Below are positions 1 through 6,734 of a DNA stretch of 14,038 nucleotides, piece after piece. Source of the stretch: JAHFQJ01 sp046050125 (GTDB lineage: Bacteria > Pseudomonadota > Gammaproteobacteria > Burkholderiales > Burkholderiaceae). The translations under genes and the position numbers were made by a program. The stretch covers positions 1-14,038 of the forward strand of contig JBJOQB010000040.1 of the NCBI GenBank assembly GCA_046050125.1, in the 5' to 3' direction. Below the pieces are notes generated by a model. It searched no databases and was not told the origin of the DNA. It saw only the letters and a list, made by a program, of their open reading frames with translations. Positions within the stretch are counted from its first letter, which is position 1. Each line of letters opens with the position of its first letter.

Positions 1-150
1 ATTGCAAATATGGATAGCAAAACCATATCGAAATCTATTCAAATGCTTGAAAAACAAATGCATGCATATGCTAAAAACTTGGAATTTGAAAAAGCTGCTA
101 ATTGTAGGGATAAATTAGAACAGCTTAAAAAAGCATTTTTATATAGTTAA
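1..150 (+). CDS. uvrB: UvrB, C-terminal end (5' partial)
   Basis: This is the last 49 codons of the excinuclease ABC subunit B, the helicase-like damage-verifying subunit of nucleotide excision repair; the gene begins before the window. Frame 1 is open from base 1 to a TAA at 148-150. The peptide is a recognisable UVR motif (about residues 11-46 of the visible part): a charged helical hairpin with LEKQMHAYAKNLEFEKAA followed by RDKLEQLKKAF. In UvrB this C-terminal hairpin contacts the similar motif in UvrC. UvrC also carries a UVR motif, but there it is internal and followed by a long nuclease domain, so a motif ending the protein points to UvrB. The gene converges on the sugar-phosphate transferase gene that ends at 381. 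Confidence 0.85.
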   Translation: MANMDSKTISKSIQMLEKQMHAYAKNLEFEKAANCRDKLEQLKKAFLYS

Positions 151-195
151 ATAATAGATAGTATTAATTATAGTTATTTTATTAATTGTATAAAA

Positions 196-214
196 GTATA
201 TCTTATAAATATAC
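196..214 (+). terminator. Weak AT-rich hairpin after uvrB
   Basis: GTATAT (196-201) and ATATAC (209-214) can pair around a 7-nt loop, followed by a T-rich run at 217-227. It lies 45 bp past the uvrB stop. The stem is all A-T apart from one G-C pair, so a terminator role is only a possibility. The 55-bp inverted repeat at 248-302 could do the same job. Confidence 0.25.
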
Positions 215-247
215 AATTCTTTATTTTAGGAACTTACCTACAATGCC

Positions 248-302
248 GTCATACCTGCGAAGGCAGTTATCTAGAGTGGATTTTTGCCTACACAGGAATG
301 AC
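248..302. repeat. 55-bp imperfect inverted repeat (MITE/REP-like element)
   Basis: The left arm at 248-266 (GTCATACCTGCGAAGGCAG) and the reverse complement of the right arm at 284-302 (GTCATTCCTGTGTAGGCAA) match at 15 of 19 positions and flank a 17-bp centre. The left arm contains a second small palindrome, CTGC-GAAG-GCAG (255-266). It is clearly less A+T-rich than its surroundings, which suggests an inserted or conserved element. The GTCATNCC end recurs in the hairpin at 5875-5897, so the two may belong to one dispersed family. It sits between converging genes and as RNA could form a hairpin ending either transcript. The rest of the 151-380 gap is AT-rich with no ORF or RNA gene that I can see. 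Confidence 0.6.
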
Positions 303-380
303 ATTAACTCAGATTTTATCTATCTGTATTTAACACCATCAAATAATAATTAAACATTCCGTAATCATAGTTTTTTTATA

Positions 381-1475
381 TTATTTCTTCCTAACTATTA
401 ACCATTTAGGCGATTTAAAATGAATAATTTTGCTATAAAGCCATAAATACGTAAAAATAAAAACTAAACAAAATATCTGTAATACTAAGCTATTATTATA
501 AAATATTGTAGCAGGAAAAACTCCCAAAGCTGATAAAACCCAAAGGTATGGCGAAGTTAATGAATTTCTTCTTCTAAGGTTTTTTTCTGCTCGGCTTCCA
601 ACAACCCAACGCATTAATCTTTTATAAATTAATGTATGCAGATGTACACCATCAGGCATAGTTGTTGGAGTTCCCTTTAGAAATTTTCTGCGGTAAATTG
701 AAAATACTGTTTCAAATATTGGATAAATAAAGAGTAAAAACGCATACCAAGGCGAAACATCATCATGTGTATAAACTACATAAATTGACATTTGTGCAAG
801 TAAAAATCCAATTAAATAGGCACCACCATCGCCTAAAAAAATGAAGCCATGGGGAAAGTTAAAAATAAAAAATCCAATGATTGCACCAATGCAAGCCAGT
901 GCAAGTAATAATAATTCAATATCATTTACTCGCCAAGCAATGTAGGCAAGTGAAAGAAACATAATGCTAGCCACAACACCAACTAAGCCATTAAATCCAT
1001 CAATAATGTTAATTGCATTAATCACGCCTGCAACAGCAAAAATTGTAAATATATAAGCAAAAGGAAGCCATGCTAGTAAAAAGTTATCAAATATTTTTAT
1101 ATCAATATGATTAACATAAGCATGATTAATATAAATACAAATTCCAGCAGATATAAAGGCAGCAATTAAGCGTTTTTTTGGACTAACACTTTTTGTTAAA
1201 TCTTCAATCAACCCCAAGCTAAACACAGGTAAAGCAGATATCACAAGATTAAATAATAATTGATTAGTTTGATTTTTAATTAATATTACATAAGCTAAAG
1301 TTACAATTAAACCTAAGTAAATTCCAACTCCGCCAACTCTAGGCACGGGAGAAATATGCATTTTTTGTGGGCTAGATAAATCACTATCGTCAAAAAAACG
1401 ATGCAATTTACGAGTTTTAATTAAAATAGCTGTCATAATAAATGATATAAAACAGCTTAAAGTAAAGTAAATCAA
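381..1475 (-). CDS. MraY/WecA-family polyprenyl-phosphate sugar-1-phosphate transferase
   Basis: A multi-pass inner-membrane enzyme, 364 aa, predicted to move a sugar-1-phosphate from a UDP-sugar to undecaprenyl phosphate on the cytoplasmic face, the first step of a surface polysaccharide. Family motifs appear in order: KMHISPVPRVGG (38-49), the acidic LIEDL motif (89-93; WecA-type enzymes have an Asp pair, here Glu-Asp), NAINIIDGFNGL (153-164), GDGG (215-218) and the cytoplasmic DGVHLHTLIYKR loop (275-286). About ten hydrophobic helices are visible. The start is a TTG at 1475-1473 with AGGA seven bases upstream; an in-frame TAA lies directly before it, and the next Met (residue 14) would cut the first membrane helix. 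The HLH loop and DGFNGL variant favour a WecA/WbpL-like role over MraY. The sugar cannot be read from the sequence, and no glycosyltransferase cluster surrounds it. Confidence 0.85.
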   Translation of the reverse strand: MIYFTLSCFISFIMTAILIKTRKLHRFFDDSDLSSPQKMHISPVPRVGGVGIYLGLIVTLAYVILIKNQTNQLLFNLVISALPVFSLGLIEDLTKSVSPKKRLIAAFISAGICIYINHAYVNHIDIKIFDNFLLAWLPFAYIFTIFAVAGVINAINIIDGFNGLVGVVASIMFLSLAYIAWRVNDIELLLLALACIGAIIGFFIFNFPHGFIFLGDGGAYLIGFLLAQMSIYVVYTHDDVSPWYAFLLFIYPIFETVFSIYRRKFLKGTPTTMPDGVHLHTLIYKRLMRWVVGSRAEKNLRRRNSLTSPYLWVLSALGVFPATIFYNNSLVLQIFCLVFIFTYLWLYSKIIHFKSPKWLIVRKK

Positions 1476-1501
1476 TTATGTGTCCTGTTTATTGTGAGGA
1501 A

Positions 1502-2605
1502 TTATTTATCATGTAGAGAAAGCTCTAAAATTAACTTGAAGTTTGCTTCATTAAGTAATTCAGTTGCTTCTTGGTTGCCATTTCCTGATAATTCGCTTAG
1601 TAAAATTATAGCTTCATCTAGTTTATTTTTATTCATTAGCTCTTGAGCTTGTTCAAGTTTATTTTTAACTTTAACTCCCATTTTTGCTAATAATTTAATT
1701 GAATCATCATCACCATTTTCGGCTAAAGGTATTAATAATTCTTTGGCTTTAGCAAAATTTTCTTTTGCAAAAGCAATTTCCCCTAGGTAATATTGTGCTA
1801 CAGCATGTTGTTCATATTGATTATACTTATCTAATAGAGTTTTTGCGTCATCATATTTTTTATATTTGCATTCTACTACACCAAGATAAAGGTATAATTC
1901 AGCATATTTCTTTTCTCGTTCTGGATTTCCGTTTACTTTAGCTAAAACTTTGTCTAAAGATTTTTTAGATTGGCTTAATAAATTAGATTCTAGGAAGTTA
2001 CCTTGCTCGTAAGCTTCGTAACTTAGTTTACCAACTGTATATACACTATCTGCATTACCTCTTTTATATCCATCTATTAATTCAATAAATTCATCAATTT
2101 TTTTTGGTTCATCGCCTAAATCAAAACCAATTTCTTTTTTATATTTTTCAAATTTAGCTATTTTTACTTTCTGTTCCGCTTCAAATTTAGCTTTTTCAGC
2201 TTCTATCTTAGCTTCTAATTGCGCTTCTATTTTTCTAGCTTCAATTATCTCTCTAGTTTTTGATACTAATTTTGGATTATTTTTAATATCTCTACTGCTA
2301 ATACGTTTACTTTGTGAACATACTAAAATATCATCATTCATTTCAGGTGCAATTATTTCAATTGCATGTTTTGCTAAATTTTGATGTTTTTCACATAGTG
2401 TAGCTCTGTAAGTGGCAAATTCTTCTCCATCAATTACACTATAATTTGGGGTGTTTTTGCTACTTAAACAAATTAAATTTATATATGGTGTACTTTTATG
2501 TGGGTGTGGTGCTGAATTTGCCTCACATTGTTTAAATGTACTGCTATTAAATGCACTGCATTTAAATGCACTGCATTTATTTGGTGTTAATCTTTGTAAT
2601 TCCAT
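1502..2605 (-). CDS. Coiled-coil and TPR/Sel1-like repeat protein, function unknown
   Basis: I do not recognise this 367-aa protein as a named family. The first 30 residues are Cys/Ser/Phe-rich and contain a short repeat (KCSAF, KCSAF, then NSSTF) encoded by tandem 15-bp DNA repeats. Residues 31-115 are non-repetitive with Cys46, Cys71 and Cys96. Residues 116-160 form a highly charged Glu/Lys/Ala helix, very likely a coiled coil. Residues 185-355 are helical repeats of TPR/Sel1 type, e.g. AQYYLGEIAFAKENFAKAKELL (270-291) and a similar unit near 320-338. No signal peptide or membrane helix is evident, so it is probably a cytoplasmic scaffold or adaptor. The start has AGGA eight bases upstream of ATG. 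It lies 48 bp after mnmE and 26 bp before the sugar-phosphate transferase gene, so co-transcription is possible. Confidence 0.7.
   Translation of the reverse strand: MELQRLTPNKCSAFKCSAFNSSTFKQCEANSAPHPHKSTPYINLICLSSKNTPNYSVIDGEEFATYRATLCEKHQNLAKHAIEIIAPEMNDDILVCSQSKRISSRDIKNNPKLVSKTREIIEARKIEAQLEAKIEAEKAKFEAEQKVKIAKFEKYKKEIGFDLGDEPKKIDEFIELIDGYKRGNADSVYTVGKLSYEAYEQGNFLESNLLSQSKKSLDKVLAKVNGNPEREKKYAELYLYLGVVECKYKKYDDAKTLLDKYNQYEQHAVAQYYLGEIAFAKENFAKAKELLIPLAENGDDDSIKLLAKMGVKVKNKLEQAQELMNKNKLDEAIILLSELSGNGNQEATELLNEANFKLILELSLHDK
2534..2578. repeat. Three tandem 15-bp near-palindromic repeats
   Basis: Two exact copies of AAATGCACTGCATTT lie head to tail at 2549-2563 and 2564-2578. A third copy at 2534-2548 differs at three positions. 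Each unit is itself a palindrome except for its central base. The array falls in codons 10-24 of the coiled-coil/TPR-like gene and, because 15 is a multiple of three, copy-number change would add or remove five residues (KCSAF) without a frameshift. Confidence 0.85.
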
Positions 2606-2653
2606 ATTTATATCCTATAAAATATTTTAAATTAATTTAATAAACTAAGTTGA

Positions 2654-4039
2654 TTATTTACCTATACAAAACTCACTAAAAATCTTGCCGAGTAAATCAT
2701 CTGATGTAAAGTTACCTGTAATGCTATTTAAATTTTCTTGTGCTATTCTCAATTCCTCTGCGATTAAATCAAGTTGATTGCCATATTTAAAATTACTATA
2801 TGCTAAATCAACATTATGAGCTGTGCTTTCTAATGAATCAATATGCCTTTTTCTAGCTAAAAATATTCCCTCATTATCATTTTTATAACCAATCACATTT
2901 AGTATTTTAGCACGTAAATCATTCAAACCATAACCTGTTTTTGCACTTACATCTACGATATTATCAACATGTGTTGTAACATTTGAGGCTTGTGCTAAGT
3001 CAAATTTATTTCTAATTTGAATAATTTCTAAATGAGAGTTTTTTGCTAGAATTTCCGTCATAATATCATTGTTATATGAAAGATTATCTAGTGTTTGATT
3101 ATTATCTTCATTAAAACTAGTAATATATAATAATATATTACTTTCTTGGATAGCTTGCCAAGTTCTTTGAATGCCAATTTCTTCTATGGTATCGTTTGTT
3201 TCTCTAAGTCCTGCAGTATCAATTAAACGGACATTAATTCCTTCAATTTGTATATCAATGCTAATTTTATCACGAGTAGTGCCTGCAATTGGCGTTACAA
3301 TTGCTACATCTTTTTGAGCAAGTGCATTCACTAAGCTAGATTTGCCTACATTTGGCTCACCAACTAAAACTATGCTAATTCCTTTGTGTAAGATATAGCC
3401 TTGTTGTGATTTTTGTTTTATCTCATTTAAACTATCTATTATTTTATGGAATTGTTGCTCTATGCTTTGCATATGTGAATAATCAAGCTCTTCTTCAGGA
3501 AAATCAATACTAGATTCAATCAGTAATCTTAAATAAATTAATTTATCCAATAACTCTTGAATTGCTTTTGAAAAATGACCTTGTAGCGATAAGCTTGCAC
3601 TTTTTGCTGCACTTTGGCTATTTGCATTGATAATATCAGCTACTGCTTCAGCTTGTATTAAATCAATTTTGCCATTTAAAAATGCCCTTTGGGTAAACTC
3701 TCCTGCTTTTGCTAAACGTAATCCAAAATTTTGTCCTAATTCTAAGCATTTTTGTATTAACATATCTAAAACTACCATGCCACCATGGGCTTGTAGCTCT
3801 AAAATATCTTCTCCTGTGTATGAATTTGGATTTTTAAAGTAAATGGCAATTACTTTATCAATAAATTCATCTTTATTATGATTATCATAGATATTTATCA
3901 AAGTTGCATATCTTGGTTCTAAATCTTTACCGCAAATCATTTTAATTAATGATTGTAAATTATTGCCAGATATTCTGATTATACCCACGCCACCACTACC
4001 ATGAGCGGTAGCAATTGCTATAATTGGTTTATTATCCAT
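2654..4039 (-). CDS. mnmE: tRNA modification GTPase MnmE (TrmE)
   Basis: MnmE works with MnmG to install the carboxymethylaminomethyl group at position 5 of wobble uridine (U34) in certain tRNAs, using a formyl-folate derivative, GTP and potassium. The 461-aa length matches the family. The N-terminal folate-binding domain includes AIATAHGSGGVGIIRISG (8-25) and the SYTGEDILELQAHGG stretch (73-87). The G domain sits within the helical domain: G1 GEPNVGKSS (227-235), G2 TPIAGTTRD (249-257), G3 DTAGLRE (274-280), G4 NKFD (344-347) and G5 SAK (365-367). The protein ends in the family's FCIGK with Cys458. No substitution breaks a motif. The ATG at 4039 begins the expected MDNKPIIAIAT start, yet no Shine-Dalgarno sequence precedes it. 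It is divergent from def across 69 bp. Confidence 0.97.
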   Translation of the reverse strand: MDNKPIIAIATAHGSGGVGIIRISGNNLQSLIKMICGKDLEPRYATLINIYDNHNKDEFIDKVIAIYFKNPNSYTGEDILELQAHGGMVVLDMLIQKCLELGQNFGLRLAKAGEFTQRAFLNGKIDLIQAEAVADIINANSQSAAKSASLSLQGHFSKAIQELLDKLIYLRLLIESSIDFPEEELDYSHMQSIEQQFHKIIDSLNEIKQKSQQGYILHKGISIVLVGEPNVGKSSLVNALAQKDVAIVTPIAGTTRDKISIDIQIEGINVRLIDTAGLRETNDTIEEIGIQRTWQAIQESNILLYITSFNEDNNQTLDNLSYNNDIMTEILAKNSHLEIIQIRNKFDLAQASNVTTHVDNIVDVSAKTGYGLNDLRAKILNVIGYKNDNEGIFLARKRHIDSLESTAHNVDLAYSNFKYGNQLDLIAEELRIAQENLNSITGNFTSDDLLGKIFSEFCIGK

Positions 4040-4070
4040 GACTTTTATAGAAAAAACAGACGCTATATTG

Positions 4071-4076
4071 TATAAT
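4071..4076 (+). promoter_or_regulatory. Candidate -10 box for def-anmK
   Basis: A perfect TATAAT lies 33 bp upstream of the def ATG, in the 69-bp gap between the divergent mnmE and def starts. No good -35 hexamer sits at the usual 17-bp distance. On the opposite strand the same bases read TTATACAAT and may also serve the mnmE promoter, so the two promoters probably overlap. This is pattern matching in AT-rich DNA and is only moderately supported. Confidence 0.4.
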
Positions 4077-4108
4077 AAAAATGATATACAACCAAATATT
4101 TAACGCAT

Positions 4109-4609
4109 ATGTTACTCGAAATTTTACACTATCCAGATGAAAGACTACGTAATATCGCCCAGCCTGTTACGGTTTTTGATGATAAAATCATACAAATAGT
4201 GCAGGATATGTTTGAAACTATGTACCATGCTAACGGTATTGGTTTAGCTGCAATACAAGTTGGTATTAAATTAAGAATTGTAACCATGGATTTAACAGGT
4301 AGTGAGAAAAAAAAGCCTGTAGTATTTATTAATCCTACTTTAACAAATGTTAGCCAAGAAACTAATGTTTATGAAGAAGGTTGTTTATCTGTTCCAGGTG
4401 TTAATGAAAAAGTTGAACGCCCAAAAATGGTTACAATTAATGCGTATGGCATGGACGGAAAACCTTTTAGCATAGAGGCTGATGAGCTTTTATCAACTTG
4501 TATTCAACATGAAATAGACCATTTAGATGGAAAAGTTTTTATAGATAGAATTTCTCGTTTGAAAAAAAGTAGAATAGATGAAAAAATAAAAAAATCTAGC
4601 AAAGTGTAA
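4109..4609 (+). CDS. def: Peptide deformylase
   Basis: Removes the formyl group from the initiator methionine of new proteins at the ribosome, using a metal ion (usually Fe2+ in cells). All three family motifs are intact in the 166-aa protein: GIGLAAIQ (43-50), EEGCLSVPG with metal ligand Cys92 (89-97), and QHEIDHLDG with ligands His134 and His138 and catalytic Glu135 (133-141). The N-terminus, LHYPDERLRNIAQPV, is typical of the bacterial housekeeping type. The lysine-rich tail (about 152-165) is ordinary. The usual partner fmt (Met-tRNA formyltransferase) is not next to it; anmK follows after 29 bp instead. No clear Shine-Dalgarno sequence precedes the ATG, which starts the conserved N-terminus and so is the likely true start. 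Confidence 0.96.
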   Translation: MLLEILHYPDERLRNIAQPVTVFDDKIIQIVQDMFETMYHANGIGLAAIQVGIKLRIVTMDLTGSEKKKPVVFINPTLTNVSQETNVYEEGCLSVPGVNEKVERPKMVTINAYGMDGKPFSIEADELLSTCIQHEIDHLDGKVFIDRISRLKKSRIDEKIKKSSKV

Positions 4610-4638
4610 ATAAAAAATAATCATTATAAAGTGCTTTT

Positions 4639-5811
4639 ATGAATATCTTAAACTCATCAAAATTCTACATTGGTATCATGTCAGGCACTAGCTTAGATGG
4701 TATAGATGCTGTGTTAGTTGATTTTAACCAGCAAGGAAAAATTATTGAATATGCTAGTTTACACTTTGATGATGATTTAAAAACATTATTATTGCAACTG
4801 CAAAAACCAATTGATAATGAAATTCATTTATCACAACTTGCAAGTACAAATTTGTCTGTACATTATGCAAAAGCAGTAGATTTTTTACTAAAAAAAGCTA
4901 ATTTAAATGCAAATGATATTATTGCAATTGGCTCACATGGTCAAACAATCCGACACCAACCCCAAAAAAATGACCTCAAAAATTCTTATACTATACAAAT
5001 TCAAAATCCTAGCTTACTAGCTGAATTAACAGGTATAGATACCATATCAAATTTCAGAGAAGCAGATATTGCTGCAGGTGGGCAAGGTGCTCCACTAGTT
5101 CCAGCGTTTCATGCTGATTATTTTAAATATTTATTAAATAAATATGCACAAATTATTGTGTGTAATATTGGTGGCATGAGTAATATCACTATTTTAAAGC
5201 AAGATAATCCTGTGCTAGGCATGGATTGTGGTGCAGGGAATGTATTATGTGATGCATGGATAAAGCATAATTTAAATCAAGATTTTGATGCAGATGGCTC
5301 ATGGGCTAGAGCAGGAACTATTAATAATAATTTACTTGAAATTATGCTACGTGATGAATACTTTAAGCAACAATTACCAAAAAGCACGGGCAGAGAAAGA
5401 TTTAATTTAGATTTTGTATTAAATGCAGTTGCAGAATTAGGAAGTTTAGAATTAGTAAAATGTAGTGCAAGCGATATTCAATCTACATTAGTACATTTCA
5501 CTGCATCAGCAATTGCTCAGCACACCAAAAAGTATGGTTATTCAAATAATTCTTCTACAAATGAAAAATGCTTACTCGCCGTATGTGGTGGTGGTGCAAG
5601 AAATAGCTTTTTATTAGAATGTATTCAAAAGTATTTACCAGAATATGAAGTATGTACAACAACCTCATTAGGGTTAGATGCACAACATGTTGAAGCTTTA
5701 GCATTTGCATGGCTAGCTAAGCAATATGTTGAGGGTAAGCCATCAAATCTACCTGATGTTACAGGAGCGTCTAAGTACAAAGTTTTAGGTGGGTTATTCA
5801 AAAAGAGCTAA
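4639..5811 (+). CDS. anmK: Anhydro-N-acetylmuramic acid kinase
   Basis: AnmK takes 1,6-anhydro-N-acetylmuramic acid, released during peptidoglycan turnover, opens the anhydro ring and phosphorylates it to MurNAc-6-phosphate for recycling in the cytoplasm. The 390-aa sequence has the ASKHA-fold family signatures: GIMSGTSLDGIDAV (12-25, ATP phosphate loop), GSHGQTIRHQP (98-108), FREADIAAGGQGAPLVP (139-155), CNIGGMSNIT (175-184), GMDCGAGN (194-201, with Asp196 in the place of the proposed catalytic base), STGRERFN (249-256), and the adenosine-side CGGGARN (316-322). Length and motif order are normal. The SHGQTIRH and DIAAGGQGAPLVP wording is typical of beta/gammaproteobacterial members. It probably shares a transcript with def. 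No Shine-Dalgarno sequence is visible upstream of the ATG. Confidence 0.96.
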   Translation: MNILNSSKFYIGIMSGTSLDGIDAVLVDFNQQGKIIEYASLHFDDDLKTLLLQLQKPIDNEIHLSQLASTNLSVHYAKAVDFLLKKANLNANDIIAIGSHGQTIRHQPQKNDLKNSYTIQIQNPSLLAELTGIDTISNFREADIAAGGQGAPLVPAFHADYFKYLLNKYAQIIVCNIGGMSNITILKQDNPVLGMDCGAGNVLCDAWIKHNLNQDFDADGSWARAGTINNNLLEIMLRDEYFKQQLPKSTGRERFNLDFVLNAVAELGSLELVKCSASDIQSTLVHFTASAIAQHTKKYGYSNNSSTNEKCLLAVCGGGARNSFLLECIQKYLPEYEVCTTTSLGLDAQHVEALAFAWLAKQYVEGKPSNLPDVTGASKYKVLGGLFKKS

Positions 5812-5820
5812 CATACAAGC

Positions 5821-5844
5821 AAGCTATAAAATATTTTATAGCTT
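5821..5844. terminator. Perfect 24-bp palindrome after anmK
   Basis: AAGCTATAAAAT is followed at once by its exact reverse complement, giving a 24-bp perfect palindrome starting 9 bp past the anmK stop. As RNA it folds into a 10-bp stem with an ATAT loop on either strand. No long T-run follows, but the A/T-rich stem base and its place between converging genes suit a bidirectional terminator. A dimeric regulator site is the alternative. Confidence 0.5.
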
Positions 5845-5874
5845 AAACTAAACAAGAATTATAAAATCCCATAG

Positions 5875-5897
5875 ATTCCCACTGATGTGGGAATGAC
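5875..5897. repeat. Hairpin with GTCATTCCC end, repeat-like; possible terminator of the exporter operon
   Basis: ATTCCCAC (5875-5882) and GTGGGAAT (5887-5894) form a perfect 8-bp stem with a TGAT loop, followed by GAC. On the minus strand it begins GTCATTCCCAC and is trailed by a GGGATTTTAT run, so it could end the leftward operon, whose last stop is at 5919. The GTCATNCC start matches the ends of the element at 248-302, so it may be a small member of the same dispersed family. Confidence 0.5.
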
Positions 5898-5918
5898 CCT
5901 TATTTTATCATTAAAATA

Positions 5919-6734
5919 CTAAGAGCGTTCTAAGCTTCTAACTGTAAATAAATTTTTATCTACACCAGAATTAATCTTTCTATCACTGTAATCAATGGTA
6001 GTTTTATGATTTAATTGTACATCAATCATAGTAACTTTTTGCCAACGCCAAAATCCATTAGTTTGCACAGCATTTTCAGCAGTGTAACGCTTACTTAGTT
6101 TGCCTGATTTGTCATAGTATTCAATTTTTGCAACTAAATTACGTTCAGCATCTATCCATTTTACTTTTTTACCGTAAGCAGATTCTTTTTTCACAGTATC
6201 ATTTGTTGGAACTTGTTCAATTACTGTACAGTTACGACCATTTATAGCTTCTTTACCTGTAACTTTATAATTGTATTCAGCAATTTTATCATCACTTACA
6301 TCTTCATAGAAAAAATCAGTACCCATATATCTATCGCCACGATTGCTAGACGGTATTTTACGGCTGGTATGATATGCTGGTAAATAAAGCCACTGGTCAT
6401 CACTACGACTAGCATTCTCTAATGTTAAAACAGCACTGTTTTGCATTTCTGCAGGTGTATGAAATCTTATTAATTTAGAATCATCAAGGCTGTTTTCTGC
6501 TCTTTGTTTACGATAAAACGTTGCAGTTCGTGAGCTAGTTGAGTTATTACTATCAATAAGTTTCATGCTTATTTTTACTTCTTCATCTGGTGGAGAAGCA
6601 TGTTTTTCAACTGCCTGCATAATTTTCACAGCTTCAGCATCATTTGTATCAGCTGCAAATGAGCTACAGCTAGCAAATGCTAGAACACTACTTAAAAGTA
6701 AAGTTGTGAGTTTTAGTTTATGAAATTTTTTCAT
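5919..6734 (-). CDS. LolA-like periplasmic outer membrane lipoprotein-sorting protein
   Basis: A 271-aa exported protein of the LolA-like fold (outer-membrane lipoprotein-sorting type, PF17131-like), expected to carry a lipid or lipoprotein in a hydrophobic half-barrel across the periplasm. The signal peptide is clear: KKFHKLKLT followed by a hydrophobic stretch (10-22). SSFA-AD gives a signal peptidase I site near residue 28; FASC (20-23) is a poor lipobox, so a lipoprotein form is less likely. Diagnostic stretches are WLYLPAYHTSRKI (115-127), SSNRGDRYMGTDFFYEDV (129-146) and the C-terminal IDVQLNHKTTIDYSD (237-251). Its ATG overlaps the permease stop by one base (TAATG), and a strong AAGGAG lies six bases upstream, inside the permease gene. 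This coupling ties it to the ABC transporter. It is the last gene of the operon. The cargo is unknown. Confidence 0.85.
   Translation of the reverse strand: MKKFHKLKLTTLLLSSVLAFASCSSFAADTNDAEAVKIMQAVEKHASPPDEEVKISMKLIDSNNSTSSRTATFYRKQRAENSLDDSKLIRFHTPAEMQNSAVLTLENASRSDDQWLYLPAYHTSRKIPSSNRGDRYMGTDFFYEDVSDDKIAEYNYKVTGKEAINGRNCTVIEQVPTNDTVKKESAYGKKVKWIDAERNLVAKIEYYDKSGKLSKRYTAENAVQTNGFWRWQKVTMIDVQLNHKTTIDYSDRKINSGVDKNLFTVRSLERS

Noticed and set aside
381..1475. Considered as MraY of peptidoglycan synthesis
   Set aside because: The DGVHLH loop, the DGFNGL variant and the absence of mur/fts neighbours fit the WecA/WbpL branch better.
2534..2578. Considered as a start of a CRISPR array
   Set aside because: The units are directly adjacent without spacers, only 15 bp long, and lie within a coding frame.
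3627..3842. Plus-strand open frame of 71 codons inside mnmE
   Set aside because: It lies wholly antisense to the conserved mnmE coding sequence and has no recognisable domain.
5919..6734. Considered as a lipoprotein because of FASC at residues 20-23
   Set aside because: Phe is a poor residue at the -3 position, and a good signal peptidase I site follows at about residue 28.
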